This document shows, in pieces, positions 1 to 6,998 of a DNA stretch of 7,256 nucleotides (position 1 is the first letter of the stretch; the number at the start of each line of letters is the position of its first letter). The DNA lies in contig JAKSSZ010000028.1 of the NCBI GenBank assembly GCA_024402835.1, forward strand, positions 1 to 7,256. The letters run 5' to 3'. Source of the DNA: Alphaproteobacteria bacterium (lineage in GTDB: Bacteria > Pseudomonadota > Alphaproteobacteria > Rs-D84). Made by a program: the position numbers and the translations under genes. Below the pieces are notes generated by a model that was not told the origin of the DNA, did no database searches, and worked only from the letters and a program-made list of their open reading frames with translations.

Positions 1-358
1 CTATTTTTTCTGGTAAAAACAAAGAATTCTGTATTTGTTCGCCAATAAAATCTATTAAAATATTCAGATTTTTTGCCAATATTTTTCCATCAAAGCAAAC
101 AGATGCATGACCAGTTGCCGCCGTTCGTAATCCTCCATGTAATTCCATATAATCATCCATGGCTTTTTTAGTTGGAAATCTGGTTGTTCCTTTGCATAAC
201 ATGTGTTCACAAAAATGCGTAAGTCCTTGTTCATTTGGTAATTCATCGCGGGAACCCGTTTTAAAACATACGGACACGACAGCAGTTTCTATATCCATGG
301 GATCCAAAATAACACTTACCCCATTAGATAATTTATGTAATGTTGGTTTATATTTCAT
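1..358 (-). CDS. M16 family zinc metalloprotease (pitrilysin/processing-peptidase type), N-terminal part
   Basis: The first 119 codons of an M16 peptidase; the rest lies beyond base 1. The protein begins MKYKPTLHKLSNGVSVI, the usual first beta strand of the M16 fold. The inverted zinc motif HxxEH is visible as H48-F-C-E51-H52, followed by M-L-C-K-G-T, where the family usually has a hydrophobic pair and F-K-G-T. A Gly-Ser-x-x-E segment (GSRDE, residues 35-39) before the motif is also typical. By family knowledge, His48 and His52 bind zinc and Glu51 is the catalytic base; the third zinc ligand would lie outside the window. The start is fixed by an in-frame TAA directly upstream of the ATG. A weak GAG-type ribosome binding site precedes it. 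The gene sits behind the yidC terminator, so it probably has its own promoter. The natural substrate cannot be told from this fragment. Confidence 0.93.
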   Translation of the reverse strand, partial: MKYKPTLHKLSNGVSVILDPMDIETAVVSVCFKTGSRDELPNEQGLTHFCEHMLCKGTTRFPTKKAMDDYMELHGGLRTAATGHASVCFDGKILAKNLNILIDFIGEQIQNSLFLPEKI

Positions 359-427
359 TTAATATCTCGGTATATCATATTTATTTTTTGTCTTTGCCGA
401 TAAAAAATCAAGAAAAACAGGAATTTA

Positions 428-454
428 ATCATAAAGAAAATATTCCTATATCAA
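428..454 (-). promoter_or_regulatory. Weak candidate promoter for the M16 protease gene
   Basis: On the minus strand a TTGATA (454-449) and a TATGAT (433-428) are separated by 15 nt. Both hexamers are close to the sigma70 consensus, but the spacing is shorter than the preferred 16-18 nt. The site lies between the yidC terminator and the M16 start, where a promoter is expected. The spacer is so AT-rich that chance matches are likely. Confidence 0.25.
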
Positions 455-504
455 AAAAATTATAAATAAAAAACATCATTTTTTGTATTTTTAACAGTGA
501 AAGT

Positions 505-533
505 AAAAAAATCGGGCGAACCCGACTTTTTTT
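505..533 (-). terminator. Rho-independent terminator after yidC
   Basis: Read on the minus strand, a perfect stem TCGGG / CCCGA (525-521 and 516-512) closes a TTCG tetraloop and is followed at once by seven T residues (511-505). An A-run (533-527) lies on the other side, so the element could also work on the plus strand. It is the only strong terminator seen in the window and marks the 3' end of the dac-recR-rsmA-kef-lspA-yidC run. The TAA that would end the extended yidC frame (532-534) touches its upstream edge. Confidence 0.9.
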
Positions 534-594
534 ATTTTGTTGTTTTTTTGATTATATACATTTGCAAGATACCGAACACATTAGATATTGTCTA
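532..594 (-). other. yidC: Amber codon plus in-frame C-terminal continuation of yidC
   Basis: Starting at the TAG (594-592), the yidC frame continues as TISNVFGILQMYI, then a short lysine-rich tail, to TAA (534-532). This is the expected end of a YidC protein: after GLVLY comes an aromatic residue, then the conserved Ser-Asn pair, a hydrophobic half-helix with Gln, and a basic cytoplasmic tail. TAG differs from the Trp codon TGG by one transition. The continuation ends exactly at the terminator, which supports the reading that this DNA was coding. Confidence 0.85.
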
Positions 595-2091
595 ATATAA
601 AACCAAACCCGCCGGCATCCACGCAAACATTATTGTAAATATCAATGGCATCCATTTCATTGCACGTTGTGTTGATGCCATTGCATCATTTTTATTTGCT
701 GTATTTGTTTTCGCTGTTTGGAATTTTTGTTGGAACCACATTGTTGCCCCCATTAAAATTGGCAATATAAAATATGGATCCATAACAGCCAAATCAGATA
801 CCCATAAAAAACCAGCATTGCGCATTGGAACAGCAATCAACAATGCTTTATACAAAGCAAAGAAAATTGGAATCTGTATCAACATTGGCAAACAACCCGA
901 CATTGGTGATGTTTTGTGTGTTTGATAGATTTTCATCATTTCCATTTGCAAACGTGCCTTATCATTTGCATATAATTTTTGCACACGTTGTAATTCTGGT
1001 TGCATTTTTTGCATAGCCATTGTTGAAGTATAAGATTTACGTGTTAATGGCCAAATCAACAAACGCAAAATCAAAGTCATTATAATAATTGCCAAACCAT
1101 AATTACCAACGAACCCGTTTAATTTATTTATTGTCCATAACATTGGTTGTGCAAAGAACCAAAACCAACCATAATCTATGGTTTTATGTAATCCCGGTAT
1201 ATTTGTTGCAGAATCTGCCAAAATTTGTCCAATACGTGGCCCTGCAAAAATATAAGTATTTATTGTTGTTTTATCATTTGCTTTTACTTTTACATTTGCA
1301 ACATTTGTGTCGGCAACATATAAATCACCATTTTTCTTTATGCTTATTGTTTGGTCTGGGGAATCTATACTTGCAATTGTTTCCCAATATTGTTCTGCAA
1401 AACCAACTGATGCATTTACACTGGAATATGCAACAGATTTTTTATCCAATTTATTCCAATTTGTGTAATCTAATTTAGAATTAGCATATACAACACCACC
1501 AGTTTCTACAGCACCTGCAACAGTTCCAGATGAATTTTGAACAACTTTTGTATATGGGGAAATATTTATGTCTTTGCCCGTATTATTTATAATTGTATCT
1601 GTGATTGTTATAACATAATCTTTTACATATATATCACGAACAAATTTAACTTTACCATTATTCCACACCATATTATTGTTTTTTATATTCCATGATGTGT
1701 TTATATTTGGTGTTTGTGTATCAGATGAAACAAAACCAATTTCTATGAAATTATTTTCTTTTGATAATAAAACAATTTTATCATCTGTTTTTGATGATTG
1801 TTTATAATCTTTTAATGATATATTTGATAAACGAAGTCCCTGAACAGATGTAGCAATTTTATCAGATTCCAGTATATTTGTTTTAACATTTTTAACAGAT
1901 TCTATGGCAACCGTATTATCAACAACAGGTTGTTGATTTTTTGTTTGAAACCAACCACTGAATACCCACCAAGCAAACAAAAATAAAAACAACCACCAAA
2001 AGAATCCCATTTTTTTCTTTGGAGATTTTTTTTCTTGTTGCATTTTCGCCCAATTTGCAAAACCCGAATTATTATTCATATATTGAATCAT
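592..2091 (-). CDS. yidC: Membrane protein insertase YidC, interrupted by an in-frame amber codon near the C-terminus
   Basis: YidC/Oxa1 insertase, which places proteins into the inner membrane alone or with SecYEG. The frame to the first stop gives 499 residues. A lysine-rich cytoplasmic tail (1-28) is followed by a first membrane helix (about 29-48, very Trp/Phe-rich). Next come a large periplasmic domain (about 50-305) and the conserved insertase core (about 307 onward). The core shows the functional Arg in the first core helix (LILRLLIWPLT, Arg343), a lysine/glutamine-rich cytoplasmic hairpin, and SPMSGCLPMLIQIP. The frame stops at TAG (592-594) right after M-P-A-G-L-V-L-Y, in the middle of the last helix. 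The 19 codons beyond it still look like YidC and run to TAA at 532-534, so the ancestral gene almost certainly spans 532-2091. The ATG follows lspA by 1 nt, with an AAAGGGA ribosome binding site 6 nt upstream. If truncated as written, the protein lacks half of its last helix and its tail, which is surprising for an essential gene. Confidence 0.95.
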   Translation of the reverse strand: MIQYMNNNSGFANWAKMQQEKKSPKKKMGFFWWLFLFLFAWWVFSGWFQTKNQQPVVDNTVAIESVKNVKTNILESDKIATSVQGLRLSNISLKDYKQSSKTDDKIVLLSKENNFIEIGFVSSDTQTPNINTSWNIKNNNMVWNNGKVKFVRDIYVKDYVITITDTIINNTGKDINISPYTKVVQNSSGTVAGAVETGGVVYANSKLDYTNWNKLDKKSVAYSSVNASVGFAEQYWETIASIDSPDQTISIKKNGDLYVADTNVANVKVKANDKTTINTYIFAGPRIGQILADSATNIPGLHKTIDYGWFWFFAQPMLWTINKLNGFVGNYGLAIIIMTLILRLLIWPLTRKSYTSTMAMQKMQPELQRVQKLYANDKARLQMEMMKIYQTHKTSPMSGCLPMLIQIPIFFALYKALLIAVPMRNAGFLWVSDLAVMDPYFILPILMGATMWFQQKFQTAKTNTANKNDAMASTQRAMKWMPLIFTIMFAWMPAGLVLY

Positions 2092-2092
2092 A

Positions 2093-2662
2093 TTATTTCC
2101 CTTTGTTATTAAATTTATTTACTATTAACACAATTATAAACCATATTGCACCAATTGTTATAAAAACATCACCGATGTTAAATATAGCCGGAAAGTGCCA
2201 ACCAAACAAATTCATTTGTATAAAATCAGCAACCGCACCGAATTGTATTCGGTCAACAATGTTTCCCAATGCACCACCGATAATTAAAGCCAACGGCCAT
2301 TTTTCTGTATCTTTTGATTTAGAACCGAACAGGTAAAACAACAAACCACCAACAACCAATGAAGTTAAACAAACAATCACCATTGGTGCAATCATTCCCA
2401 CAGAACGAAATACAGAAAAAGAAGCACCTGTATTCCAAACAAATACCACATTAAAAAATTTTGATAGCCCAAAATTATTTTGCAAAATATATTCCCATGG
2501 TATGTATATACCCTCTATTTTACATTTTGCACAAATTGCCGATGGGGAATAAACCATATCGCCATATTTGTTTGCAAGAAAATGTGTGATGGCGATTTTT
2601 GACATAAAATCTGCAATAAAAAATATCGCTATGCCAACAACGTATTTTATATATTTTTTCAA
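2093..2662 (-). CDS. lspA: Lipoprotein signal peptidase (signal peptidase II)
   Basis: Aspartic protease of the inner membrane that removes the signal peptide from diacylglyceryl-modified prolipoproteins. With the TTG start at 2662 the protein has 189 residues. Family motifs appear in order: D18-x-x-x-K22 in the first helix, N77-T-G-A-S-F, then G-G-A-L-G-N-x-x-D137-R and V-A-D146-F, and F-N-x-G-D near residues 161-165. Asp137 and Asp146 are the predicted catalytic pair. Four hydrophobic helices fit the family. The TTG start is chosen because AAAGGA lies 7 nt upstream and the protein then begins MKKYIKYVVG; the longer frame from a TTG at 2689 has no such site. The protein is longer than the usual 160-170 residues, with extra sequence between Lys22 and Asn77 that contains C44-A-K-C47. 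The stop is 1 nt before the yidC ATG, suggesting translational coupling. Confidence 0.95.
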   Translation of the reverse strand: MKKYIKYVVGIAIFFIADFMSKIAITHFLANKYGDMVYSPSAICAKCKIEGIYIPWEYILQNNFGLSKFFNVVFVWNTGASFSVFRSVGMIAPMVIVCLTSLVVGGLLFYLFGSKSKDTEKWPLALIIGGALGNIVDRIQFGAVADFIQMNLFGWHFPAIFNIGDVFITIGAIWFIIVLIVNKFNNKGK

Positions 2663-2697
2663 TGCTATATCCTTTCTTTGCAAAAGCAATATAGCAT
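2662..2697 (-). promoter_or_regulatory. Inverted repeat framing the lspA ribosome binding site and start
   Basis: On the minus strand ATGCTATAT (2697-2689) and ATATAGCAT (2670-2662) are perfect 9-nt complements around an 18-nt loop. The loop contains a smaller TGC-TTTT-GCA hairpin and the AAGAAAGG Shine-Dalgarno sequence. The 3' arm ends on the first base of the TTG start codon. In mRNA this could hold the ribosome binding site in a structured context. It also contains a ten-codon ORF (ATG 2697, TAG 2667-2665) that ends 2 nt before the TTG. A regulatory role is inferred only; such AT-rich repeats also arise by chance. Confidence 0.4.
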
Positions 2698-2723
2698 ATA
2701 AAACCCATCAAGCAAATTAAATT

Positions 2724-4427
2724 TTATTTTGTGTCCAACGGTTGCGGTATATTTGTATAATTATTTTCACGCAAATTATTTAACATTGAACCTATGCGGG
2801 CTTTTGAAACACCCAACTTTTCAAGGACATTTGCACCCAATAAAAATGATGATTCTATGATTTCTGGGGTAACAAAATTTGCACCCAATTTTAATAATTC
2901 ACGTGTATCTTTTAGATTATGCGCACGTGCCACAATTTTCGTATGTGGTGCAAATTCTTTTAATGTTTCAACCAATCTGTGTGATATTGCGATATTATCC
3001 AAAGCAACAACTATACATTTTGTTTTACGTTGTTTGAATCCCGCAGATATTAAAATTTCTGGATTTGTTGCATCACCATAAATTACGTTATAACCATTAT
3101 CACGTGCAATAACTACATTATCTACATTTAAATCTGTTGCAACATAAGATATATTTTCCGATGTCAATAACTGTGCAATAATTTGTCCCATTCTGCCAAA
3201 TCCACAAATAACTACTTTTGGTGCTTCTTCGGTTATTGATTTTGATAATTTAGAATCTGCATGATTTACAAATATAATTCCACGTTTTACAAGCAAATCA
3301 TGTATTACTAATAATATCGGTGTTAAAATAATTGACGCAATAATAATTGCCATCAATATTTCTACATGTTCTGATGGTATCGCATTCATATTATTTGTTT
3401 TCATTGTTTGTAAAATCAAAAGTCCAAATTCACCACCCTGGGCCAAAATCAATGAAAGCAAAGTTGCGTCTTTTGGTTCAACATGACGAACACGAGCAAC
3501 CATATACAAAGCCATAAATTTTATAAAAGTCAAAGCCAATACACCACATAATATAAACAACCAATGTTCACCCAAGAAAGGCAAATTTAATTGCATTCCC
3601 AATACGATAAAGAACAATCCCAAAAATACAGCAGCAAATGGTTCCGTAGATATTTTTATTTGTTGATTATAAATTGTATCCGACAATAACATTCCAGCCA
3701 AGAAAGCACCCAAAGCAGGTGTTAACCCCGTTAAACTTAAAACATAAGTCCAACCAGCGATATTTAATACTATTGCCAACATAAATGCTTCTTTGGATTT
3801 TAATTTAGAAACAAGTTTCATCAATGGATTTACAATAAACTTTGATACAATAAATACTGCAATAACTAAACCGACAGACATTACGGCAATATCTATGGCA
3901 GTGGCACCCAAATTTATTGCTTTACCAGAGAATGTCGGCAATGTTGCAAGTAATGGAATAGACAATAAATCTTGGAATAACAATATGGAAAACGCTTGAC
4001 GTCCGGTATTTGTTTGTAATTGATTTCTATCTATTAAAATTTGTAAATCTTCGGAAGTACTGGACATTGCCAACATCAAAGCAATTATACATGTTCCAAA
4101 GACACTCCAATCTGTTAAACCTGACAATATCGGAAACATCATTACAGCAACCATTAAAACCTGGGCTGCGCCAAATCCAAATATAGTTTTACGCATTTGC
4201 CATAATCTGTTCAAATTGATTTGTAATCCAATAGTGAACCATAAAAATATAATTCCCAATTCACCCAACAGATTCCAAGATTCTGACATTTCTACAAAAC
4301 CAAAAACATGTTGACCGACCAATATACCGGTAAGCAAAAAAGCAAGTAATGTTCCCATTTTACTTAGACGTATAAAAACAACTGCCGCAAAAGTAATTGC
4401 CAAAAAAATTAATACAGTTATTGACAT
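2724..4427 (-). CDS. CPA2-family monovalent cation:proton antiporter with RCK/TrkA-N domain (KefB/KefC-like)
   Basis: A 567-residue inner-membrane transporter. Residues about 1-385 form a polytopic exchanger domain with many hydrophobic helices. Family motifs include AMSSTSEDLQIL (about 120-131), LLFQD-LLSIPLLA with Gln152-Asp153, GAFLAGMLLSDTIYNQQ, LGLFFIVLGMQLNL and AQGGEFGLL. From about residue 403 a Rossmann-type RCK/TrkA-N domain follows, with the nucleotide-binding glycines C-G-F-G-R-M-G and a later GDATNPEIL. Known relatives are KefB/KefC potassium efflux systems gated by glutathione adducts, and YbaL/RosB-type antiporters. Which ion is moved, and whether glutathione gates it, cannot be decided here. 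The start has a strong GGAGAGAG ribosome binding site about 8 nt upstream. It follows rsmA by 26 nt and precedes lspA by 61 nt, so it appears to belong to the same operon. Confidence 0.92.
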   Translation of the reverse strand: MSITVLIFLAITFAAVVFIRLSKMGTLLAFLLTGILVGQHVFGFVEMSESWNLLGELGIIFLWFTIGLQINLNRLWQMRKTIFGFGAAQVLMVAVMMFPILSGLTDWSVFGTCIIALMLAMSSTSEDLQILIDRNQLQTNTGRQAFSILLFQDLLSIPLLATLPTFSGKAINLGATAIDIAVMSVGLVIAVFIVSKFIVNPLMKLVSKLKSKEAFMLAIVLNIAGWTYVLSLTGLTPALGAFLAGMLLSDTIYNQQIKISTEPFAAVFLGLFFIVLGMQLNLPFLGEHWLFILCGVLALTFIKFMALYMVARVRHVEPKDATLLSLILAQGGEFGLLILQTMKTNNMNAIPSEHVEILMAIIIASIILTPILLVIHDLLVKRGIIFVNHADSKLSKSITEEAPKVVICGFGRMGQIIAQLLTSENISYVATDLNVDNVVIARDNGYNVIYGDATNPEILISAGFKQRKTKCIVVALDNIAISHRLVETLKEFAPHTKIVARAHNLKDTRELLKLGANFVTPEIIESSFLLGANVLEKLGVSKARIGSMLNNLRENNYTNIPQPLDTK

Positions 4428-4453
4428 TTATTCTCTCTCCATTTTTTAATACA

Positions 4454-5281
4454 TTATAACAAATTTTTATCTATATTGCTTGCAATTTCTAAAAATTTTT
4501 CTGGGTATATATTCTCTGCCCGTTCTGTTCCATTTAATTCGTATTTTGTCCAATCTATTTTTAATATACCCCTTATCATTTTTCTGCGTTGTCCAAATAA
4601 TTTTGCTGTTAGTTTTTCCAAAACAGATATATCACCTATTCTTTCTATTTTTTGTTTATTTGGTATTAACTGAACAACCGCAGATTGAACCTTTGGTCGG
4701 GGAACAAACGCAGTATTTGGAACATCAAATAAAATTTTACAATCTGTTATTAAATTCGCCAATACGGACAATCTGCCATATTGTTCCGAACATGGTTTTG
4801 CAACAATACGTTGTGCTACTTCGCGTTGAAACATTAAAGTCAAAGATTTTATATTTTCACCATTCGCAATTTTATGTAACCAATTTACCAATAATTCCGT
4901 ACCAACATTATATGGCAAATTAGAACACAAAGCATAACCATCTGTCATTTCAATTTTATATTTCAAAGCATCTGCATAAACGACTTGTAATTTACCACCA
5001 GACGCATTTTCTATTTGTGAAAGTATTGGTTGTGTTGTTTTATCTTTTTCAATAGCAATTACTTTTTTTGCGCCCGCCAATAACAAAGCGCGTGTTAAAC
5101 CTGCGGGTCCGGGTCCAACTTCTATCACTGTGGTATTTTTTATATCTGGAACAGAACGCGCTATGCGACCAGTTAAATTTAAATCAAATAAAAAGTTTTG
5201 CCCAAATTGCTTTTTAGGTTCCAATCCTGTTTGTCGCATCATTTCTGCAACAGGTGGCAAAGATTCTATTGTCATTGTCAT
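4454..5281 (-). CDS. rsmA: 16S rRNA (adenine1518-N6/adenine1519-N6)-dimethyltransferase
   Basis: SAM-dependent enzyme (also called KsgA) that dimethylates two adjacent adenines in helix 45 of 16S rRNA during late assembly of the small ribosomal subunit. The 275-residue length is normal. The N-terminus carries the family signature P-K-K-Q-F-G-Q-N-F-L (22-31). SAM-binding motif I is E54-V-G-P-G-P-A-G-L-T; Glu78 and Asp104 fit the acidic residues that contact SAM. The catalytic motif N121-L-P-Y-N lies where expected, and FVPRPKVQSAVV marks the start of the C-terminal RNA-binding helical domain. The start overlaps the recR stop as ATGA, so it is probably translated by coupling with recR. A second ATG two codons later (5275) is an alternative start that would change little. 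Confidence 0.97.
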   Translation of the reverse strand: MTMTIESLPPVAEMMRQTGLEPKKQFGQNFLFDLNLTGRIARSVPDIKNTTVIEVGPGPAGLTRALLLAGAKKVIAIEKDKTTQPILSQIENASGGKLQVVYADALKYKIEMTDGYALCSNLPYNVGTELLVNWLHKIANGENIKSLTLMFQREVAQRIVAKPCSEQYGRLSVLANLITDCKILFDVPNTAFVPRPKVQSAVVQLIPNKQKIERIGDISVLEKLTAKLFGQRRKMIRGILKIDWTKYELNGTERAENIYPEKFLEIASNIDKNLL

Positions 5282-5868
5282 ATTTTTTTACGTCCACCAA
5301 AAGCCAAAGTCAAAGTTCCATCATCAAGATAATCTAAATCGCCACCCAATGGAATACCAGAAGCCAATTCCGAATATGTTATATTTTTATTATTCAATAC
5401 AGATATAATATATTGTTGTGTTGTTTTACCCTCTATGGTATTTGGCAATGCAAAAATAATTTCCGTTATTCTTTCGTTTTTTATACGATTTTCTATTGTT
5501 GATATATTCAAATCATTTGGTGTTATTCCATCAATTCCAGACAAATTACCACCCAACACATGATAACGACCACCGAACACCCCAGAATTTTCCAAAACCA
5601 ATACATCTGATAAATCACGAACAATACATAATTGACCATTTTGTCTGTCAATATTTGAACAATATTCACAAACTTCTTTGTCCGTTAAAACACCACATAT
5701 TGGACATGGGTGTATTGTTTGCACAGTATCCAATAATGAATTTGCCAAAGCGACCGCTTTACCAGTTTTATCTTGTAACAAAGATAACACAACACGTGTT
5801 GCTGCACGATTTCCTATGCGTGGTAATTTGGCAAATTGTTTTATAAGTTTTTCTAACTTTATATTCAT
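5278..5868 (-). CDS. recR: Recombination mediator protein RecR
   Basis: RecR works with RecO (and RecF) to load RecA onto single-stranded DNA at gaps. The 196-residue protein has the normal order: a helix-hairpin-helix segment (K-L-P-R-I-G-N-R-A-A, 14-23), a four-cysteine zinc finger (Cys55, 58, 67, 70), a TOPRIM domain from about residue 79 with GGRYHVLGG, and a C-terminal Walker-like tail with GIPLGGDLDYLDDGTL. At the first acidic TOPRIM position most RecR proteins have V-V-E; here it is I-V-R (Arg84), while Asp88 is kept. The start ATG has an AGGG ribosome binding site that overlaps the TAG stop of the upstream dac gene, 9 nt away. The TGA stop overlaps the rsmA ATG. The tight packing points to co-transcription and coupled translation. 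Confidence 0.97.
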   Translation of the reverse strand: MNIKLEKLIKQFAKLPRIGNRAATRVVLSLLQDKTGKAVALANSLLDTVQTIHPCPICGVLTDKEVCEYCSNIDRQNGQLCIVRDLSDVLVLENSGVFGGRYHVLGGNLSGIDGITPNDLNISTIENRIKNERITEIIFALPNTIEGKTTQQYIISVLNNKNITYSELASGIPLGGDLDYLDDGTLTLAFGGRKKI

Positions 5869-5877
5869 ATTTGTACC

Positions 5878-6990
5878 CTAGTGAAAAATATAACAATCTA
5901 TACCATTTGCAACAGCAATATCTTTTATTTTCAAAGCATCTGTTTCTGACAAATTATTTGCACGAACACGATACAAACCATTTTGTATTTGTTCTATATT
6001 TGTTGTTAAACCAGTAATATTAGAAACATTTTTTTGTTGTTTTAATGCTTTATCATACGAAGAAAATGCACCAAATTGTATTCCAGATGTTCCAAAAACT
6101 TTTTTAGACACAGAAACATTGTTTATCTTTTGTGCATATTGAACAACAGGATTATTTGATTGTGGCTTTTTATAACTGACATATTGTTCCGTATTTTGCC
6201 CCATAATACGAAAACCGCGATTCAATAAATCTGTTGCAACAGTTGCACGAACGTCTTTATTTTTTGCACCCAACACAACAGCCATTAAATGTGTTTCACC
6301 ACGTTTAGCCGTAGCAACCAATGAATACTTTGATTTATTTGTAAATCCAGTTTTCATACCATCGCACCCTGGATAATTACCCAATAAACGATTTGTATTC
6401 GTATAAGTTTGACCATTATAATTCCAAGTTTTTACACTAAAATATTTCCAATATTGTGGATAATGTTTATACACAGCCATCGCAAGTAATGCGATATCGC
6501 GTGCAGTTGATAAATGGTCATCATTAGGCAACCCAGATGAATTTTCAAAATTAGTATGTTGCAAACCTATTTCGTTAGCAACACGTGTCATTAAATCTGC
6601 AAAATTGCCCTCTTTCCCACCTTTTAAATTTTCAGCCAATACACGTGCGACATCATTTGCACTGTGAACCGCTACGGCTTTGATTGCATCTTCTACTGTT
6701 ATTTTACTTCCCGCTGTTAAACCAAGTTTAACTTGTTGTGCATTTGCTGCATATTGTGAAACAATTAAATAATCATCCAATCGTAAACGACCATGTTCCA
6801 AAGCATCAAATGTTAAATACAACGTCATTATTTTTGTTAAACTTGCGGGATAATTTAATTCATTTGCATTTTCTTGATATAAAATCTTGCCTGTATCAAC
6901 ATCAGCCACCAACACAGCGTTATAATCTGCACAGAAAACCGAGTGTAAAAACAAAATATTTAACAAAAAAATAAATAGAATTTTTCTCAT
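5878..6990 (-). CDS. D-alanyl-D-alanine carboxypeptidase (penicillin-binding protein, S11 family) with C-terminal SPOR domain
   Basis: Exported peptidase that removes the terminal D-Ala from peptidoglycan stem peptides. With the ATG at 6990 the protein has 370 residues. A signal peptide (about 1-21, R-K then a hydrophobic core, ending near F-C-A) leads to the S11 penicillin-binding domain. All three active-site motifs are intact: S50-L-T-K53 (nucleophile Ser50), S110-A-N112 and K213-T-G215. A linker leads to a SPOR domain (about 303-370) beginning GIQFGAF, which by family knowledge binds denuded glycan strands, often at the division site. No membrane-anchor helix is seen at the C-terminus. 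The stop is TAG (5880-5878), and recR follows in the same frame 9 nt on. There is no convincing Shine-Dalgarno sequence; a TTG directly upstream (6993) is an alternative start. The gene appears to head the operon. Confidence 0.95.
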   Translation of the reverse strand: MRKILFIFLLNILFLHSVFCADYNAVLVADVDTGKILYQENANELNYPASLTKIMTLYLTFDALEHGRLRLDDYLIVSQYAANAQQVKLGLTAGSKITVEDAIKAVAVHSANDVARVLAENLKGGKEGNFADLMTRVANEIGLQHTNFENSSGLPNDDHLSTARDIALLAMAVYKHYPQYWKYFSVKTWNYNGQTYTNTNRLLGNYPGCDGMKTGFTNKSKYSLVATAKRGETHLMAVVLGAKNKDVRATVATDLLNRGFRIMGQNTEQYVSYKKPQSNNPVVQYAQKINNVSVSKKVFGTSGIQFGAFSSYDKALKQQKNVSNITGLTTNIEQIQNGLYRVRANNLSETDALKIKDIAVANGIDCYIFH

Positions 6991-6998
6991 CAAGAGAA

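Noticed and set aside
421..446. Inverted repeat GGAAT / ATTCC in the spacer before the M16 gene.
   Set aside because: Five base pairs with a loop of about 16 nt in very AT-rich DNA is expected by chance, and there is no T-run.
592..594. Genome-wide reassignment of TAG to a sense codon.
   Set aside because: The dac gene in the same operon ends in TAG at the natural end of its SPOR domain, with recR starting 9 nt later, so TAG works as a stop here. A single yidC site is not enough for a new code.
2520..2711. A 63-codon minus-strand ORF running through the start of lspA.
   Set aside because: It overlaps lspA in another frame, has no family resemblance, and lspA motifs account for the DNA.
592..6974. 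Numerous plus-strand ORFs of 60-150 codons inside the minus-strand genes.
   Set aside because: All lie opposite well-recognised genes, have low-complexity or Asn/His/Leu-rich translations, and show no recognisable motifs. They are antisense shadows.
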